From assembly GCF_030160635.1 (NCBI RefSeq), contig NZ_BSOS01000043.1, forward strand, positions 1-64,000: DNA of 64,000 nt, in the 5' to 3' direction. This document shows positions 26,198 to 34,637 of this stretch, one piece after another. Numbering within the stretch: position 1 is the stretch's first letter; each line of letters opens with the position of its first letter. A program made the position numbers and the translations under genes. The notes below the pieces were generated by a model. It made no database searches. It was not told the DNA's origin and worked only from the letters and a program-made list of their open reading frames with translations. The stretch comes from Acidocella aquatica (lineage in GTDB: Bacteria > Pseudomonadota > Alphaproteobacteria > Acetobacterales > Acetobacteraceae).

Positions 26198-26737
26198 ATG
26201 CGTTGGTTAAACTTTGTTCTCCCGGCCCTCGCCGCCTGTGGCTTAAGCGCCTGCACCACCATGCAGCCGCAGGATTTTGCCGGCGGCTCTCCCACCATGG
26301 CGCTCAATGATTATTTCCCTGGCCATTCCACCGCCTATGGCATCTTCATCGATCGTTTTGGCAATGTGCGGAACCAATTCAACGTCGATTGCCATGGCAG
26401 TTGGGACGGCACGACCATGACCCTGCAGGAACATTTCACTTATATCGGTGGTGCCAACGGCCAACCAACCAGCCGCACCTGGCATTTCCATAAAACCGGA
26501 CCGCAAAGCTGGGAAGGAACCGCAGGCGATGTGATCGGTGTTGCCACAGGCGAGCAGGACGGCAATGCGTTTCATATGACCTACGTGACCGAGCTTCATA
26601 CGGGTGCCAGCACTCACAGGGTTTCAGTCAGCGATTGGATGTTCCGTGAAGGCCCCGGCGTGGTGATCAATCACACCACCATCAGCAAACTCGGGGTTAC
26701 CTTGGGCGATGTGCAGATCGCGTTTGTACATGATTAA
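26198..26737 (+). CDS. DUF3833-family lipoprotein
   Basis: 179 aa with AAGGAC upstream. The N-terminus is a lipoprotein signal with lipobox LSAC (Cys19). The body (YFPGHSTAYGIFIDRFGNV, VSDWMFREGPGVVINHTTIS) matches the DUF3833 family of periplasmic lipoproteins of unknown function, usually found in chromosomes rather than islands. It is oppositely oriented to its neighbours and sits where a recombinase-regulator junction would be, so it may be an insertion into the module. Confidence 0.8.
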   Translation: MRWLNFVLPALAACGLSACTTMQPQDFAGGSPTMALNDYFPGHSTAYGIFIDRFGNVRNQFNVDCHGSWDGTTMTLQEHFTYIGGANGQPTSRTWHFHKTGPQSWEGTAGDVIGVATGEQDGNAFHMTYVTELHTGASTHRVSVSDWMFREGPGVVINHTTISKLGVTLGDVQIAFVHD

Positions 26738-26866
26738 ACTGACCGACTCGTCATCTACATTGCTGCAACGCTCGATGCGGAAACCAATTTAAGCTTCGGG
26801 TCGCTGATCTCAATAAAATGAAGCAGATTAAAACATCGTCGGCTGAAAGCACATAACATTGTGTTT

Positions 26867-27979
26867 TCAGCCAGAGCGCCTGCCGAAGGCGCGCTCCGCA
26901 ATGTGGCGCGTGCGCTCACGCTCATCTCGCAAGTTTGCTTGCAATTTACGCGCGGCGTCAGCTTGGTGGGCGCGGCGATAATGGGCGGCGACGACACCTT
27001 CGGTGATCCCCAAAACGACAGCGGCCAGACCGGGATTGCTCGGGTCGGCTTCCGCGAGCGTGGAGGCGAAGGCATCTCGGGCAATGTGCGGGCCGAAACT
27101 GTGGCTAAATTCGCGCAATGAGGCGCGGAACACCATCGTCTCGATCGAACGGTCGGTAAACGCGCCGCCATCTCCATTTCCCCAGACAGCGTCGGTTCGT
27201 GCCGGATCCAGCAGGCGCGGCCGGATTTCCGCGAGATAGCGATCGAAGAAGGCGGTCAATTCCGGCGGCAGGCTATACTCGATCTCACGTTTATTCTTAA
27301 CGATTGCACTTTGCAGCCGCACCCAAAACTCGCCGTTCTGGCGATATAGGTTCTTACCGAGACGCATTTGGGCGAGTGCACCGACCCGCGGCGCCCGGCT
27401 GGCCAGCAGGGTGATGATGAGCCCGTTACGAAAATCACGGCAGAATTGCAGGCTCTCCTTGGAAGACGATGGCCACGTCTCAGGTTCTGGTGCATGCATG
27501 AGCCGCATGCCCCACTGAAACAACTCCACGGCGCTTGGGATAAACGGCTTTTCCTTGGGCTCCGCCGGAAAGAGCGTGTCCAGCGCGCAGCCGTCCGGCC
27601 GCATCAGCCAATCAAATTCTTGCGCCGGCACCATAATACGCAGCGCCGTGCGCAGGTGGAACAGCCGAGCCTTGATTGTGTTGTCTTTATTGTTTTCAGC
27701 GCGCAGAGCATCAAAAAATGTGGCAACGGTGTCGTAGGTGACCCGGTCGCCCGGATTGAGTTCCGGGTTGAGCGGCCCTTGCGCCGCCAGTACGGCAAGG
27801 AAGCGGCCGTAGCCCTTCCAAGCGAGCTCAATAGATTTTGGCCGCAGTGTCTCGGCGTGCCGCCGGCGGCGGCGCAGCCCGGAGGCCGGGGTGGTCCCGT
27901 TGTCCCACAGCGCTTTGTCATGCGGCGGCCAGTCGGAAACGCGCAGCACCATGGTTTCCGATGGGGGCTTCTTGGCCAT
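26867..27979 (-). CDS. Tyrosine recombinase/integrase (second module)
   Basis: 370 aa from ATG 27979, overlapping the stop of the upstream recombinase remnant (TGATG). Core-binding region about 45-140; catalytic Arg in LLASRAPRVGAL, HIARD (H-x-x-R), and Tyr in AAHYRRAHQ. It is paralogous to the gene at 4366-5502 with similar length, order and overlap. The enzyme looks intact although its partner is truncated. Confidence 0.82.
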   Translation of the reverse strand: MAKKPPSETMVLRVSDWPPHDKALWDNGTTPASGLRRRRRHAETLRPKSIELAWKGYGRFLAVLAAQGPLNPELNPGDRVTYDTVATFFDALRAENNKDNTIKARLFHLRTALRIMVPAQEFDWLMRPDGCALDTLFPAEPKEKPFIPSAVELFQWGMRLMHAPEPETWPSSSKESLQFCRDFRNGLIITLLASRAPRVGALAQMRLGKNLYRQNGEFWVRLQSAIVKNKREIEYSLPPELTAFFDRYLAEIRPRLLDPARTDAVWGNGDGGAFTDRSIETMVFRASLREFSHSFGPHIARDAFASTLAEADPSNPGLAAVVLGITEGVVAAHYRRAHQADAARKLQANLRDERERTRHIAERAFGRRSG

Positions 27980-28195
27980 CAGCCGCGCCCTACCGCTTTG
28001 CGCCGCCGCGGCCGGTGGAACGCCCCCAGGGCCAGCATCTTCGTTTGCTGCCGATCCTGCGTCAGCACGGCGTTCACATGCCGTGCGGCGGCATCCTGTT
28101 CGAGTCCGCAATAGAAGCGGCGCGTCGTCTCGGGGTTCTTGTGTCCCAGAATCTGCGCGGCGATTTCATACGCGCCGGGGTTTGCCCGTAAGTAT
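27979..28195 (-). pseudogene. C-terminal remnant of a large tyrosine recombinase
   Basis: Reading the minus strand from 28195 gives an uninterrupted 71-codon tail: YLRANPGAYEIAAQILGHKN, then ETTRRFYCGLEQDAAARH and on to the stop at 27979. This aligns with the end of the recombinase at 5486-7546 (HPGDYEGVRRLLGHKRLETS, SYIAFEQDVAAARH), including the LGHK box and the catalytic Tyr. Everything upstream, including the H-x-x-R box, is gone, cut exactly at the inverted-repeat element beginning at 28196. The stop still overlaps the next recombinase start, as in the intact module. Confidence 0.85.
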
Positions 28196-28363
28196 TGTCA
28201 AACAGCGTTGAATAGTTTCCAGGTAACAGCGCCCAAAAGTTTCCAGTTCATCTTACCGCAGATCTCCGCCGGTAAACGCCAGAAAGAGGGGGCGTTCCAC
28301 ACCATCAACTTTGCACGCGATTTTACACGCTGTTACCTGGAAACTATTCAACGCTGTTTGACA
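28196..28363. mobile_element. 168-bp MITE-like element with 36-bp perfect inverted repeats
   Basis: Bases 28196-28231 (starting TGTCAAACAGCGTTGAATAG) are the exact inverse of 28328-28363. Ends are TG...CA. Inside the left end the motif AGTTTCCAG recurs (28214 and 28239 areas), a trait of IS21-family ends, so this may be a deletion derivative of such an element. There is no transposase. No target duplication is visible (left flank AGTAT, right flank TTCCA), which suggests a deletion or recombination after insertion. Confidence 0.8.
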
Positions 28364-28455
28364 TTCCACCCCAACAATTCTCAGTGGCACTCAACAATCA
28401 CTCCTATGAAATAGTTTGGGCCTTCTCTGGGATATTCAATGTTTCAATCTCAAAA

Positions 28456-30060
28456 TTAAGTGCTTTTGATGAGGTCTGCTGCTTTTTCGCCGATCATCAG
28501 GCTGGCGGCGTTGGTGTTGGCGCTGACAATGGTGGGCATGATTGACGCGTCGGCCACGCGCAGCCCTTCCACCCCGCGTACACGCAATTGCGGGTCCACG
28601 ACACTGAGATTGCTCTGTCCCATGGCGCAGGTGCCAACGGGGTGATGGGTGATGCCGAGCAGGTCCCGGATGGAGACGTTCAGTTGCTCGTCGGTTTGCG
28701 CGTGGGCGCCGGGGAGCATTTCCTCTTTCACCAGGCTTTTTTGCGGCTCCGTCGCGAAGAGTTTGCGGGCGAGGCGGATGCCGTCGCGTAGCACGGTGTA
28801 GTCGCGTGCGTCGGAGAGCAGATTGAGGCGGATTTTGGGTGAGGCCGCCGGGTTGGCGCTGCGGAGGGTAACCTCCCCGCGGCTATAGGGGCGGAGCTGG
28901 CAGACGGTGGTGTAGAAGCAGTGGATTTGAGGTTTGGTGAAATAGGGAAACCACAAATTCGCGTCAATGCGCGTGGGGGTGAAGAGGAGCTGGATGTCGG
29001 GGGCCGGGATGTCTGGTTGCGTTTTTAAAAGTAGAATCCCTGAACAAACTTGAGAGGCGAAGGGACCCTTGCCGAAGAGGGCCCAGTTGAGGACGGAAAT
29101 GGCGGCGCGGTCCCAGCGCAGCTGGTTGATGAAGGTGAATGGGCCAGAGGCCGCGTATTGCAGCGGCATGCGCGGGTGTTCCTGCAAATTCTTGCCAACG
29201 CCTGGGAGATCGATAATGGGGGTGATGCCTTGCGCGCGGAGCTCTTCGGCCGGGCCGGCGCCGGAGAGGAGGAGGATTTTCGGCGAATTATAGGCGCCGG
29301 CGGAGAGGATGATTTCCGCGTTGGCGGTGTGGCGGAAGGTTTGACCGTCTTTCACGAATTCGACGGCCCTGGCGCGGCGGTTTTCAATGACAAGGCGCGT
29401 AATGGTGGCTTTGTCGATGACGCGGAGATTGGGGCGGTTGAGATTGGGGCGGATATAGGCGCGCGCGGATGAGGACCGGCGGCCGCGAGAGTCGATGGCG
29501 ACCTGGGCTTCGGCGAAACCTTCATTGAGGGCGCCGTCGTAATCATTCGAGGTATTGTAGCCGAGTGCTATGGCCGCTGCGTGGATTTCGGCGGTGAAGA
29601 TATCCTTGTTGACGACGCGGTTTACCTGCACGGGGCCACCGGCACCATGGAAGGGGCCCTGGCCAAGCCAGCTATTTTCAGATTTTCTGAAATAGGGGAG
29701 GACATCGTCGTACCCCCAGCCGGTGGCGTCAAATTCGTCGCGCCATCGGTCGAAATCCCAGCGGTTGCCGCGGATATGGATCATGCCATTTATGGAGGAG
29801 CCACCGCCGAGTACCTTGCCGCGCGGCAGCGAGATGGTGCGGTTGTTCAGGTTTGGTTCTGATTCGGACAGATATTGCCAGGTGAGATCGGGATTTTTGA
29901 GCGCCTGGAGGAACCCGGGCGGCATGTGTAAGTATGGGTGGTTATCGTAGCCACCGGCTTCCAGCAGCACGACCTTGTTGCGTGAATCCTCGGAGAGGCG
30001 GGCAGCGATGGCACAGCCGGCCGTGCCGGCGCCGATGACGACGTAGTCCGGGTTTTCCAT
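28456..30060 (-). CDS. GMC-family FAD oxidoreductase
   Basis: 534 aa. FAD-binding DYVVIGAGTAGCAIAARLSE at the N-terminus, GGGSSINGMIHIRGN near 85-100, and the C-terminal THHPVGTCAMG with the catalytic His, followed by VADASIMPT. Members oxidise primary alcohols (choline dehydrogenase-like). It is transcribed away from the MhpR-like gene, with a TGGCATACCA operator 116 nt upstream of its start. It may oxidise an aromatic alcohol or alcohol-type side chain to the aldehyde for the dehydrogenase at 62062. The substrate is not readable. Confidence 0.9.
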   Translation of the reverse strand: MENPDYVVIGAGTAGCAIAARLSEDSRNKVVLLEAGGYDNHPYLHMPPGFLQALKNPDLTWQYLSESEPNLNNRTISLPRGKVLGGGSSINGMIHIRGNRWDFDRWRDEFDATGWGYDDVLPYFRKSENSWLGQGPFHGAGGPVQVNRVVNKDIFTAEIHAAAIALGYNTSNDYDGALNEGFAEAQVAIDSRGRRSSSARAYIRPNLNRPNLRVIDKATITRLVIENRRARAVEFVKDGQTFRHTANAEIILSAGAYNSPKILLLSGAGPAEELRAQGITPIIDLPGVGKNLQEHPRMPLQYAASGPFTFINQLRWDRAAISVLNWALFGKGPFASQVCSGILLLKTQPDIPAPDIQLLFTPTRIDANLWFPYFTKPQIHCFYTTVCQLRPYSRGEVTLRSANPAASPKIRLNLLSDARDYTVLRDGIRLARKLFATEPQKSLVKEEMLPGAHAQTDEQLNVSIRDLLGITHHPVGTCAMGQSNLSVVDPQLRVRGVEGLRVADASIMPTIVSANTNAASLMIGEKAADLIKST

Positions 30061-30175
30061 GAAATTGGTATCCTTATGGCTGACCAGGAACTGAGAGGCG
30101 CGGGCCGGGGCGGTTTTGCGGCGTTGGGAGCACGCTTTATCTCCTTACGTCTAATTGTATATTTTTTGTGTTGTC

Positions 30176-30185
30176 TGGCATACCA
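30176..30185. promoter_or_regulatory. TGGYATACCA operator upstream of the GMC gene
   Basis: TGGCATACCA inside CTGGCATACCACA. The same core appears at 31088-31097 and, inverted, at 45552-45561, each upstream of a cluster transcription unit. This type of palindrome is common for GntR/FCD regulators. Confidence 0.55.
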
Positions 30186-30237
30186 CATGTGCTAATTAGA
30201 ATGCAAGGTGGCGCATCTTATGCCTGAGAGGGGCGCT

Positions 30238-31038
30238 TCAGGAGGATTCCGGAGTCGGCCCGTGAAGAGAACGGGTGTCCTCCGCCGTTTTGGTGATGCC
30301 CGCCTCGATGGCGGCGACGCAGCTTTTGAGGGAGTCCAGGTGCTTTTCAGCAATTTCCTCCGGCGTGCTGGCGCGCCTGAAGAAGACGATGTTCACCGCG
30401 CCGACGACACGGTCCTTGCCTTTTATAGGCAGGGCGATGGCGCTGATATGGCCCTCAGACCCACCGACGGACCAAGTATAGCCGCGCTGGTGGAAGTCTT
30501 CGAGCAGGGAGTCGATGTTGCGGGGCGCGGGGCGGCCGAGGGAAGACTCAGTGATCTGCAAAATCATTTCGCGTTCCGAATCCGTGGCGCCGGCGAGCAC
30601 TGCGCGGCCGAGGGCACTGCTGAAAAGCGTGCGGCGGCGCCCGACCATGTTGCGGTGCACCGAAAGGCTGCTGAATCTGTGAGTGGTTTCCTGAATCAGC
30701 ATGGTGCCGCGGTCGAAAGTGGCGTAGTCGCTCGGCCATTGCACCTTGAGCAGCATCTTGCCGAGTTCGACCCCGGCGAGCCAGAGAACCTGATCGGTTT
30801 CGATGAAGCCGTCGGACAGGCGGCGGGTGTCGCGCAGGAGGTAGAAGCTGTCTTCCGCCGGGCTGCGGCCAACGAGCCCTTGGGCGGCGAGCGTGTGGAG
30901 CAGCCGGTAAGTTGTGGTGCGGTCTATTCCGGTGGCCTTGGAGAGCTGGGCGGGCGTGGCACGGCCGATTTTGTTCAGCTCGAACAGAATTTCAAGTCCG
31001 CGCTCAAGCGCGCGTACAGTTTTGTATGTTCCCTCCAT
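30238..31038 (-). CDS. mhpR: IclR-family regulator, MhpR-like
   Basis: 266 aa from ATG 31038 (a GTG at 31056 is possible but lies in the operator). N-terminal winged helix (YKTVRALERGLEILFELNKI, then LSKATGIDRTTTYRLLHTLA) and an effector domain with ETTHRFSSLSVHRNMVGRR. From memory, E. coli MhpR has YKTVR-LTRGL and ETTHRFSRLSFHRAMVGRR at the same places. It is divergent from the mhpA-like gene as in E. coli, and a GTGCAC-type palindrome lies in between. It is expected to activate the pathway with a hydroxyphenylpropionate-type ligand. Confidence 0.8.
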   Translation of the reverse strand: MEGTYKTVRALERGLEILFELNKIGRATPAQLSKATGIDRTTTYRLLHTLAAQGLVGRSPAEDSFYLLRDTRRLSDGFIETDQVLWLAGVELGKMLLKVQWPSDYATFDRGTMLIQETTHRFSSLSVHRNMVGRRRTLFSSALGRAVLAGATDSEREMILQITESSLGRPAPRNIDSLLEDFHQRGYTWSVGGSEGHISAIALPIKGKDRVVGAVNIVFFRRASTPEEIAEKHLDSLKSCVAAIEAGITKTAEDTRSLHGPTPESS

Positions 31039-31049
31039 GGGGGCAAAAC

Positions 31050-31066
31050 TGTGCACTTAATGCACA
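31050..31066. promoter_or_regulatory. MhpR-type 17-bp palindromic operator
   Basis: TGTGCACTTAATGCACA. From memory, the E. coli MhpR site is a 17-bp palindrome with GTGCAC half-sites centred near -58 of the mhpA promoter. A second copy is at 61920-61936. Confidence 0.65.
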
Positions 31067-31081
31067 AATCTGTCAAACTGG

Positions 31082-31110
31082 TTGCGCTGGTATACCACAA
31101 AGCTTATTCG
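31082..31110 (+). promoter_or_regulatory. Candidate mhpA promoter with internal operator
   Basis: TTGCGC (31082-31087), 17-bp spacer, TATTCG (31105-31110). The operator TGGTATACCA (31088-31097) lies inside the spacer. The MhpR-type palindrome would then be centred about 58 bp upstream of the start of transcription, matching the E. coli geometry. The boxes are weak, as expected for an activated promoter. Confidence 0.45.
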
Positions 31111-31173
31111 GGGCCGAAATCCCGGAGTTTTACGGGCAGGAAAACAAGAATTGCGTCTTAGAAGTTGGAAAAA

Positions 31174-32841
31174 ATGAGTCATCAGGCGGATATTGCCGAT
31201 CTAGTCGTTGTTGGCGCCGGCCCCGTAGGGCTGCTACTGGCCAATTATGTGGCGGGGCATGATTTGAAGGTTGTGGTCGTCGAGCGGCTGCCGCAGCTCA
31301 TCGATTATCCGCGCGGTGTGGGTATGGATGACGAGTGCCTGCGCGCCTTTCAGGCTGCGGGGCTGGCGGAGGCGGTACTGCCGCACACGACGCCGGACCA
31401 GTGGATGCGGTTCGTGAACGGGCGCGGTACGGTGTTCGCTTCCATCGAACCGAAGACGCGGGTTTTCGGCTGGCCACGCCGCAACGCGTTCATCCAGCCG
31501 TTGGTAGACAAGGTTCTGGCCGAGGGACTTGGGCGTTACCCGAGCGCGCAATTATTGCTGGGCCATACGGTGAACGCCTTCACGCAGGATAACGACGGCG
31601 TGGACATTGAAGCAGAGGATGCGAATGGCGCGAAGCGGACGATTCGCGCGCGCTATGTGGTGGGTTGCGACGGCGGGCGCAGTTTGGTGCGCAAGGCGCT
31701 TGATATTTCCTTCGAGGGCAACACGGATTCCAACCGCTGGATTGTCGTTGATCTGGCCAACGATCCGTCCGGCTCACCGAATGCGTATCTGCATGCCAAT
31801 CCAGCACGGCCGTTTGTTTCCATCGCGTTGCCGCATGGTGTGCGGCGCTATGAGTTCTTGCTGTTTCCGGGTGAGGGGCAGGGAGATGATGTGCCGCGCG
31901 AGATTCTGGAGTCCATGATGGCGAAAGTCGTGCCGGATCCTAAGAATATCGATCTGATCCGCGCGCGCGTTTATACGCATAATGCGCGGTTGGCCTCGAC
32001 CTTCCGCAAGGGGCGCGTGCTGTTGGCAGGCGATGCCGCGCACATTATGCCGGTGTGGCAGGGACAAGGCTATAACAGCGGGATTCGTGACGCGGCGAAT
32101 TTGGGCTGGAAGCTCGTGAGCGTGCTGACGGGCATTGCCGGCGGCGGCCTGCTCGATACGTATGAATCCGAGCGCCGCCCCCATGCGGCGGCGATGATCA
32201 AACTCTCCGAGACCGTGGGCAAGATACTGGCCGTACGCAACCCGGTCGGCGTGGCGGTGCGCGATACGATGATCTGGATCGCCAATCTGTTCCCGCCGGT
32301 GAAGCGCTATTTCCTGGAAATGCGCTTCAAGCCGATGCCGCGCTACGAACGGGGGGTGGTGACATTCGGCGGGGTGCAGAACGGCAAGGCAAGCGCGGTC
32401 GGGCGCATGTTCATCCAACCGATGGTAACGAAAGCCTCCGGCGAGACGGTGAAGCTCGACGATGTCATCGGCGTCAAGTTTGCGCTGATTTGTTGGGGTA
32501 GCCGGCCGGACAGGTGGATGTCCGCCGGGACGGTCAGGATTCTTGAGCGGATCGGCACAGAAATTATTTGCGCCGTGCCCATGGTGCAGCAAGCGCATGA
32601 AGTGCCGCTTTATAACGGGATCACAGTTCTTGGCGACAAGAGCGGCGATCTGAAGGAGTGGTTTGGCCAGCATGACGAGGCCGTTGTGTTGCTGCGGCCC
32701 GATCGGTTCGTTGCCGGTGCCTGCGCGCCGCAGCGTATCGATGCGATGGTGGCCGAGGTTGCCGAGACGATGAGCTATTTGCAGCCCTTGCCAGGCGCGG
32801 CGGCAGCCGTCCCGCGCGTAGCCGTAGTGAACAGAGCCTGA
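31174..32841 (+). CDS. mhpA: FAD-dependent 3-(3-hydroxyphenyl)propionate hydroxylase-like monooxygenase
   Basis: 555 aa from ATG 31174 with GGA upstream (E. coli MhpA is 554 aa). It should ortho-hydroxylate a hydroxyphenyl acid to a catechol using NAD(P)H and O2. FAD motif VVVGAGPVGLLLANYV at the N-terminus, then ERLPQLIDYPRGVGMDDE, GWPRRNAFIQP, VGCDGG, and GDAAHIMPVWQGQGYNSG. These blocks agree closely with my memory of MhpA. It is divergent from the MhpR-like gene. The ring-cleavage partners are about 26-30 kb away, unlike in E. coli. Confidence 0.85.
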   Translation: MSHQADIADLVVVGAGPVGLLLANYVAGHDLKVVVVERLPQLIDYPRGVGMDDECLRAFQAAGLAEAVLPHTTPDQWMRFVNGRGTVFASIEPKTRVFGWPRRNAFIQPLVDKVLAEGLGRYPSAQLLLGHTVNAFTQDNDGVDIEAEDANGAKRTIRARYVVGCDGGRSLVRKALDISFEGNTDSNRWIVVDLANDPSGSPNAYLHANPARPFVSIALPHGVRRYEFLLFPGEGQGDDVPREILESMMAKVVPDPKNIDLIRARVYTHNARLASTFRKGRVLLAGDAAHIMPVWQGQGYNSGIRDAANLGWKLVSVLTGIAGGGLLDTYESERRPHAAAMIKLSETVGKILAVRNPVGVAVRDTMIWIANLFPPVKRYFLEMRFKPMPRYERGVVTFGGVQNGKASAVGRMFIQPMVTKASGETVKLDDVIGVKFALICWGSRPDRWMSAGTVRILERIGTEIICAVPMVQQAHEVPLYNGITVLGDKSGDLKEWFGQHDEAVVLLRPDRFVAGACAPQRIDAMVAEVAETMSYLQPLPGAAAAVPRVAVVNRA

Positions 32842-32942
32842 GCCTGGGGATGCGAACGGCGCGCTCCCGCCAAGGAACGGCAAGAATGGCGGGAGTGTGC
32901 ATGAGTAGGGGTTTTTCTAAGCAAAATAAGGGGAGAGTTGAT

Positions 32943-34598
32943 ATGTCTGCAGATACCAAGAATTCCGCTGCTTCATCCGGGCGGTGGCACCTTTTGCGAG
33001 GCGGTTCAGCTTGCATGGCGAGTCTGGCCGGTGCCGGCCTCGTCATGCTGGCGCCTTCGCTCGGCCATGCGTACCAGCTTTACAGTAATAACGGGCTGGA
33101 GGTCAGCCTGGATACGACGCTGGAATATTCAAATGCGTTCCGCGTTAATTCGCCATCGAAAAGTATTCTCAATAATGCCAACGAGAATGACGGAGACCAG
33201 AATTTCCAGCATGGCATGGTCTCCAATACGTTTAGCGTTGTACCATCGCTAAACGTGACGGATGGAAATTTCGGCATGCGCGTGAGCGCATCGGCGTTCA
33301 TCGACACGATGTACTTGCAGAGCAACCAGAATCAGTCGCCTCTGACGTTGAATAACTATAACAAGAACAACCAGAAGTTTGCCTCGGGCACTGTGGCGTC
33401 GGACGGGCGCTATGCCGAGCTTCTGGACGCCTATGCCTATGGTTCACATTCTTTTAATAGTGATGGAAGCAACACTGTCACCCTGAAGGTTGGGCGCCAA
33501 GTGTTGATGTGGGGGCAGAGTCTGTTCTTTGCGGGTAACGGCATCGCTGGTGCCATGTCGCCGATCAACGTGAACAACGCGGTAACGCTGGCGAACCCGC
33601 AAGCGCAGCAGATATTCGCACCTGTGGGGCAAGCGGTATTGACATGGCAGCCTAACAACTGGCTGACCCTGCAGGGGTATTACCAGTTCCAGTGGCAGCC
33701 AAGCCTTCTACCTGGTTCTGGCAGCTATTTTTGGAATGTGGACTTGTTGGGGGGTGGTTCGCAGCGGATTGTTGTTGTACCGGGTGTGTATTTCGGGCGT
33801 GGCGCGGACTTGTCACCACCGCAGGAGAATGGGCAGTTTGGTGTTTCAGCGCAGTTCCAGATCGGCAATTATGACTGGGGTTTGTATGGGCTACGTTTTG
33901 ACGCGAAGACCCCACAAATCTACCTGCTACCTGGCACGGGCGTAAATCTGGCCACGGGGACGGTCGGAACGTACCGTGTCGCTTATCAGCGCGACATCCA
34001 GGTTTACGGCACCAGCCTTTCGACCACTGTGGGGCCGGTCAATGTCGCGGGCGAAATCTCGGGGCGCATTCACCAGGACCTGGTAAGCAACCCGCCGGTG
34101 ATGATGCCCGGTATGAATGAAAACTCGAATCCGGGCTGGGCCTATGGCGATACGCTGCACGGGCAGGTTTCGGCGCTATATATCACCCCCGGTTTGCCGC
34201 TGATGCCTGGCGGTGCAGCGGTGGTAGGGGAAATTGAGTATAACCACGTTCTGACCGTCCACAATAAGGTCATGCTGCAAAGGGACCGCACGCCGAGCGC
34301 CGTCGGTTTTGATATTGCCATAACGCCGACCTATTACAACGTGCTCCCCAACACGAACCTGAACATTCCGCTGGGATTCCAGTGGTTCCCGGCCGGCCGA
34401 TCGGAGTTTGACACGACCATGAACCCGGGCACGGGAACGCTGAACGTCGGTGTGCAAATGGTGTATAACGCGGTTTGGCAGGCTGGATTGACCTATCAGG
34501 ATTATCTCGGATCCAAGAGTTTACGCGCCAATGGCTCTTCGAAGCAACCACTCGCGGATCGTGGAAATATTTCTTTCTACATTCAGCGGACCTTCTAA
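32943..34598 (+). CDS. DUF1302-family outer-membrane protein
   Basis: 551 aa from ATG 32943 with GGGGAGA upstream; earlier in-frame starts lack one. A long signal peptide (about 18-43, ending SLGHA) is followed by beta-strand-rich sequence with alternating residues ending in an aromatic (SFYIQRTF), as in outer-membrane barrels. DUF1302 proteins are typically encoded with DUF1329, a Ycf48-like protein and an RND exporter in degraders of hydrophobic aromatics or steroids, as here. A role in crossing the outer membrane is inferred. Confidence 0.8.
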   Translation: MSADTKNSAASSGRWHLLRGGSACMASLAGAGLVMLAPSLGHAYQLYSNNGLEVSLDTTLEYSNAFRVNSPSKSILNNANENDGDQNFQHGMVSNTFSVVPSLNVTDGNFGMRVSASAFIDTMYLQSNQNQSPLTLNNYNKNNQKFASGTVASDGRYAELLDAYAYGSHSFNSDGSNTVTLKVGRQVLMWGQSLFFAGNGIAGAMSPINVNNAVTLANPQAQQIFAPVGQAVLTWQPNNWLTLQGYYQFQWQPSLLPGSGSYFWNVDLLGGGSQRIVVVPGVYFGRGADLSPPQENGQFGVSAQFQIGNYDWGLYGLRFDAKTPQIYLLPGTGVNLATGTVGTYRVAYQRDIQVYGTSLSTTVGPVNVAGEISGRIHQDLVSNPPVMMPGMNENSNPGWAYGDTLHGQVSALYITPGLPLMPGGAAVVGEIEYNHVLTVHNKVMLQRDRTPSAVGFDIAITPTYYNVLPNTNLNIPLGFQWFPAGRSEFDTTMNPGTGTLNVGVQMVYNAVWQAGLTYQDYLGSKSLRANGSSKQPLADRGNISFYIQRTF

Positions 34599-34637
34599 AA
34601 AAGTAAGTCCAACCAAAGAAAAGAGATGAGGACAATA

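Noticed and set aside
28188-28371. Target-site duplication for the inverted-repeat element
   Set aside because: Flanks AGTAT and TTCCA do not match at 4-8 bp.
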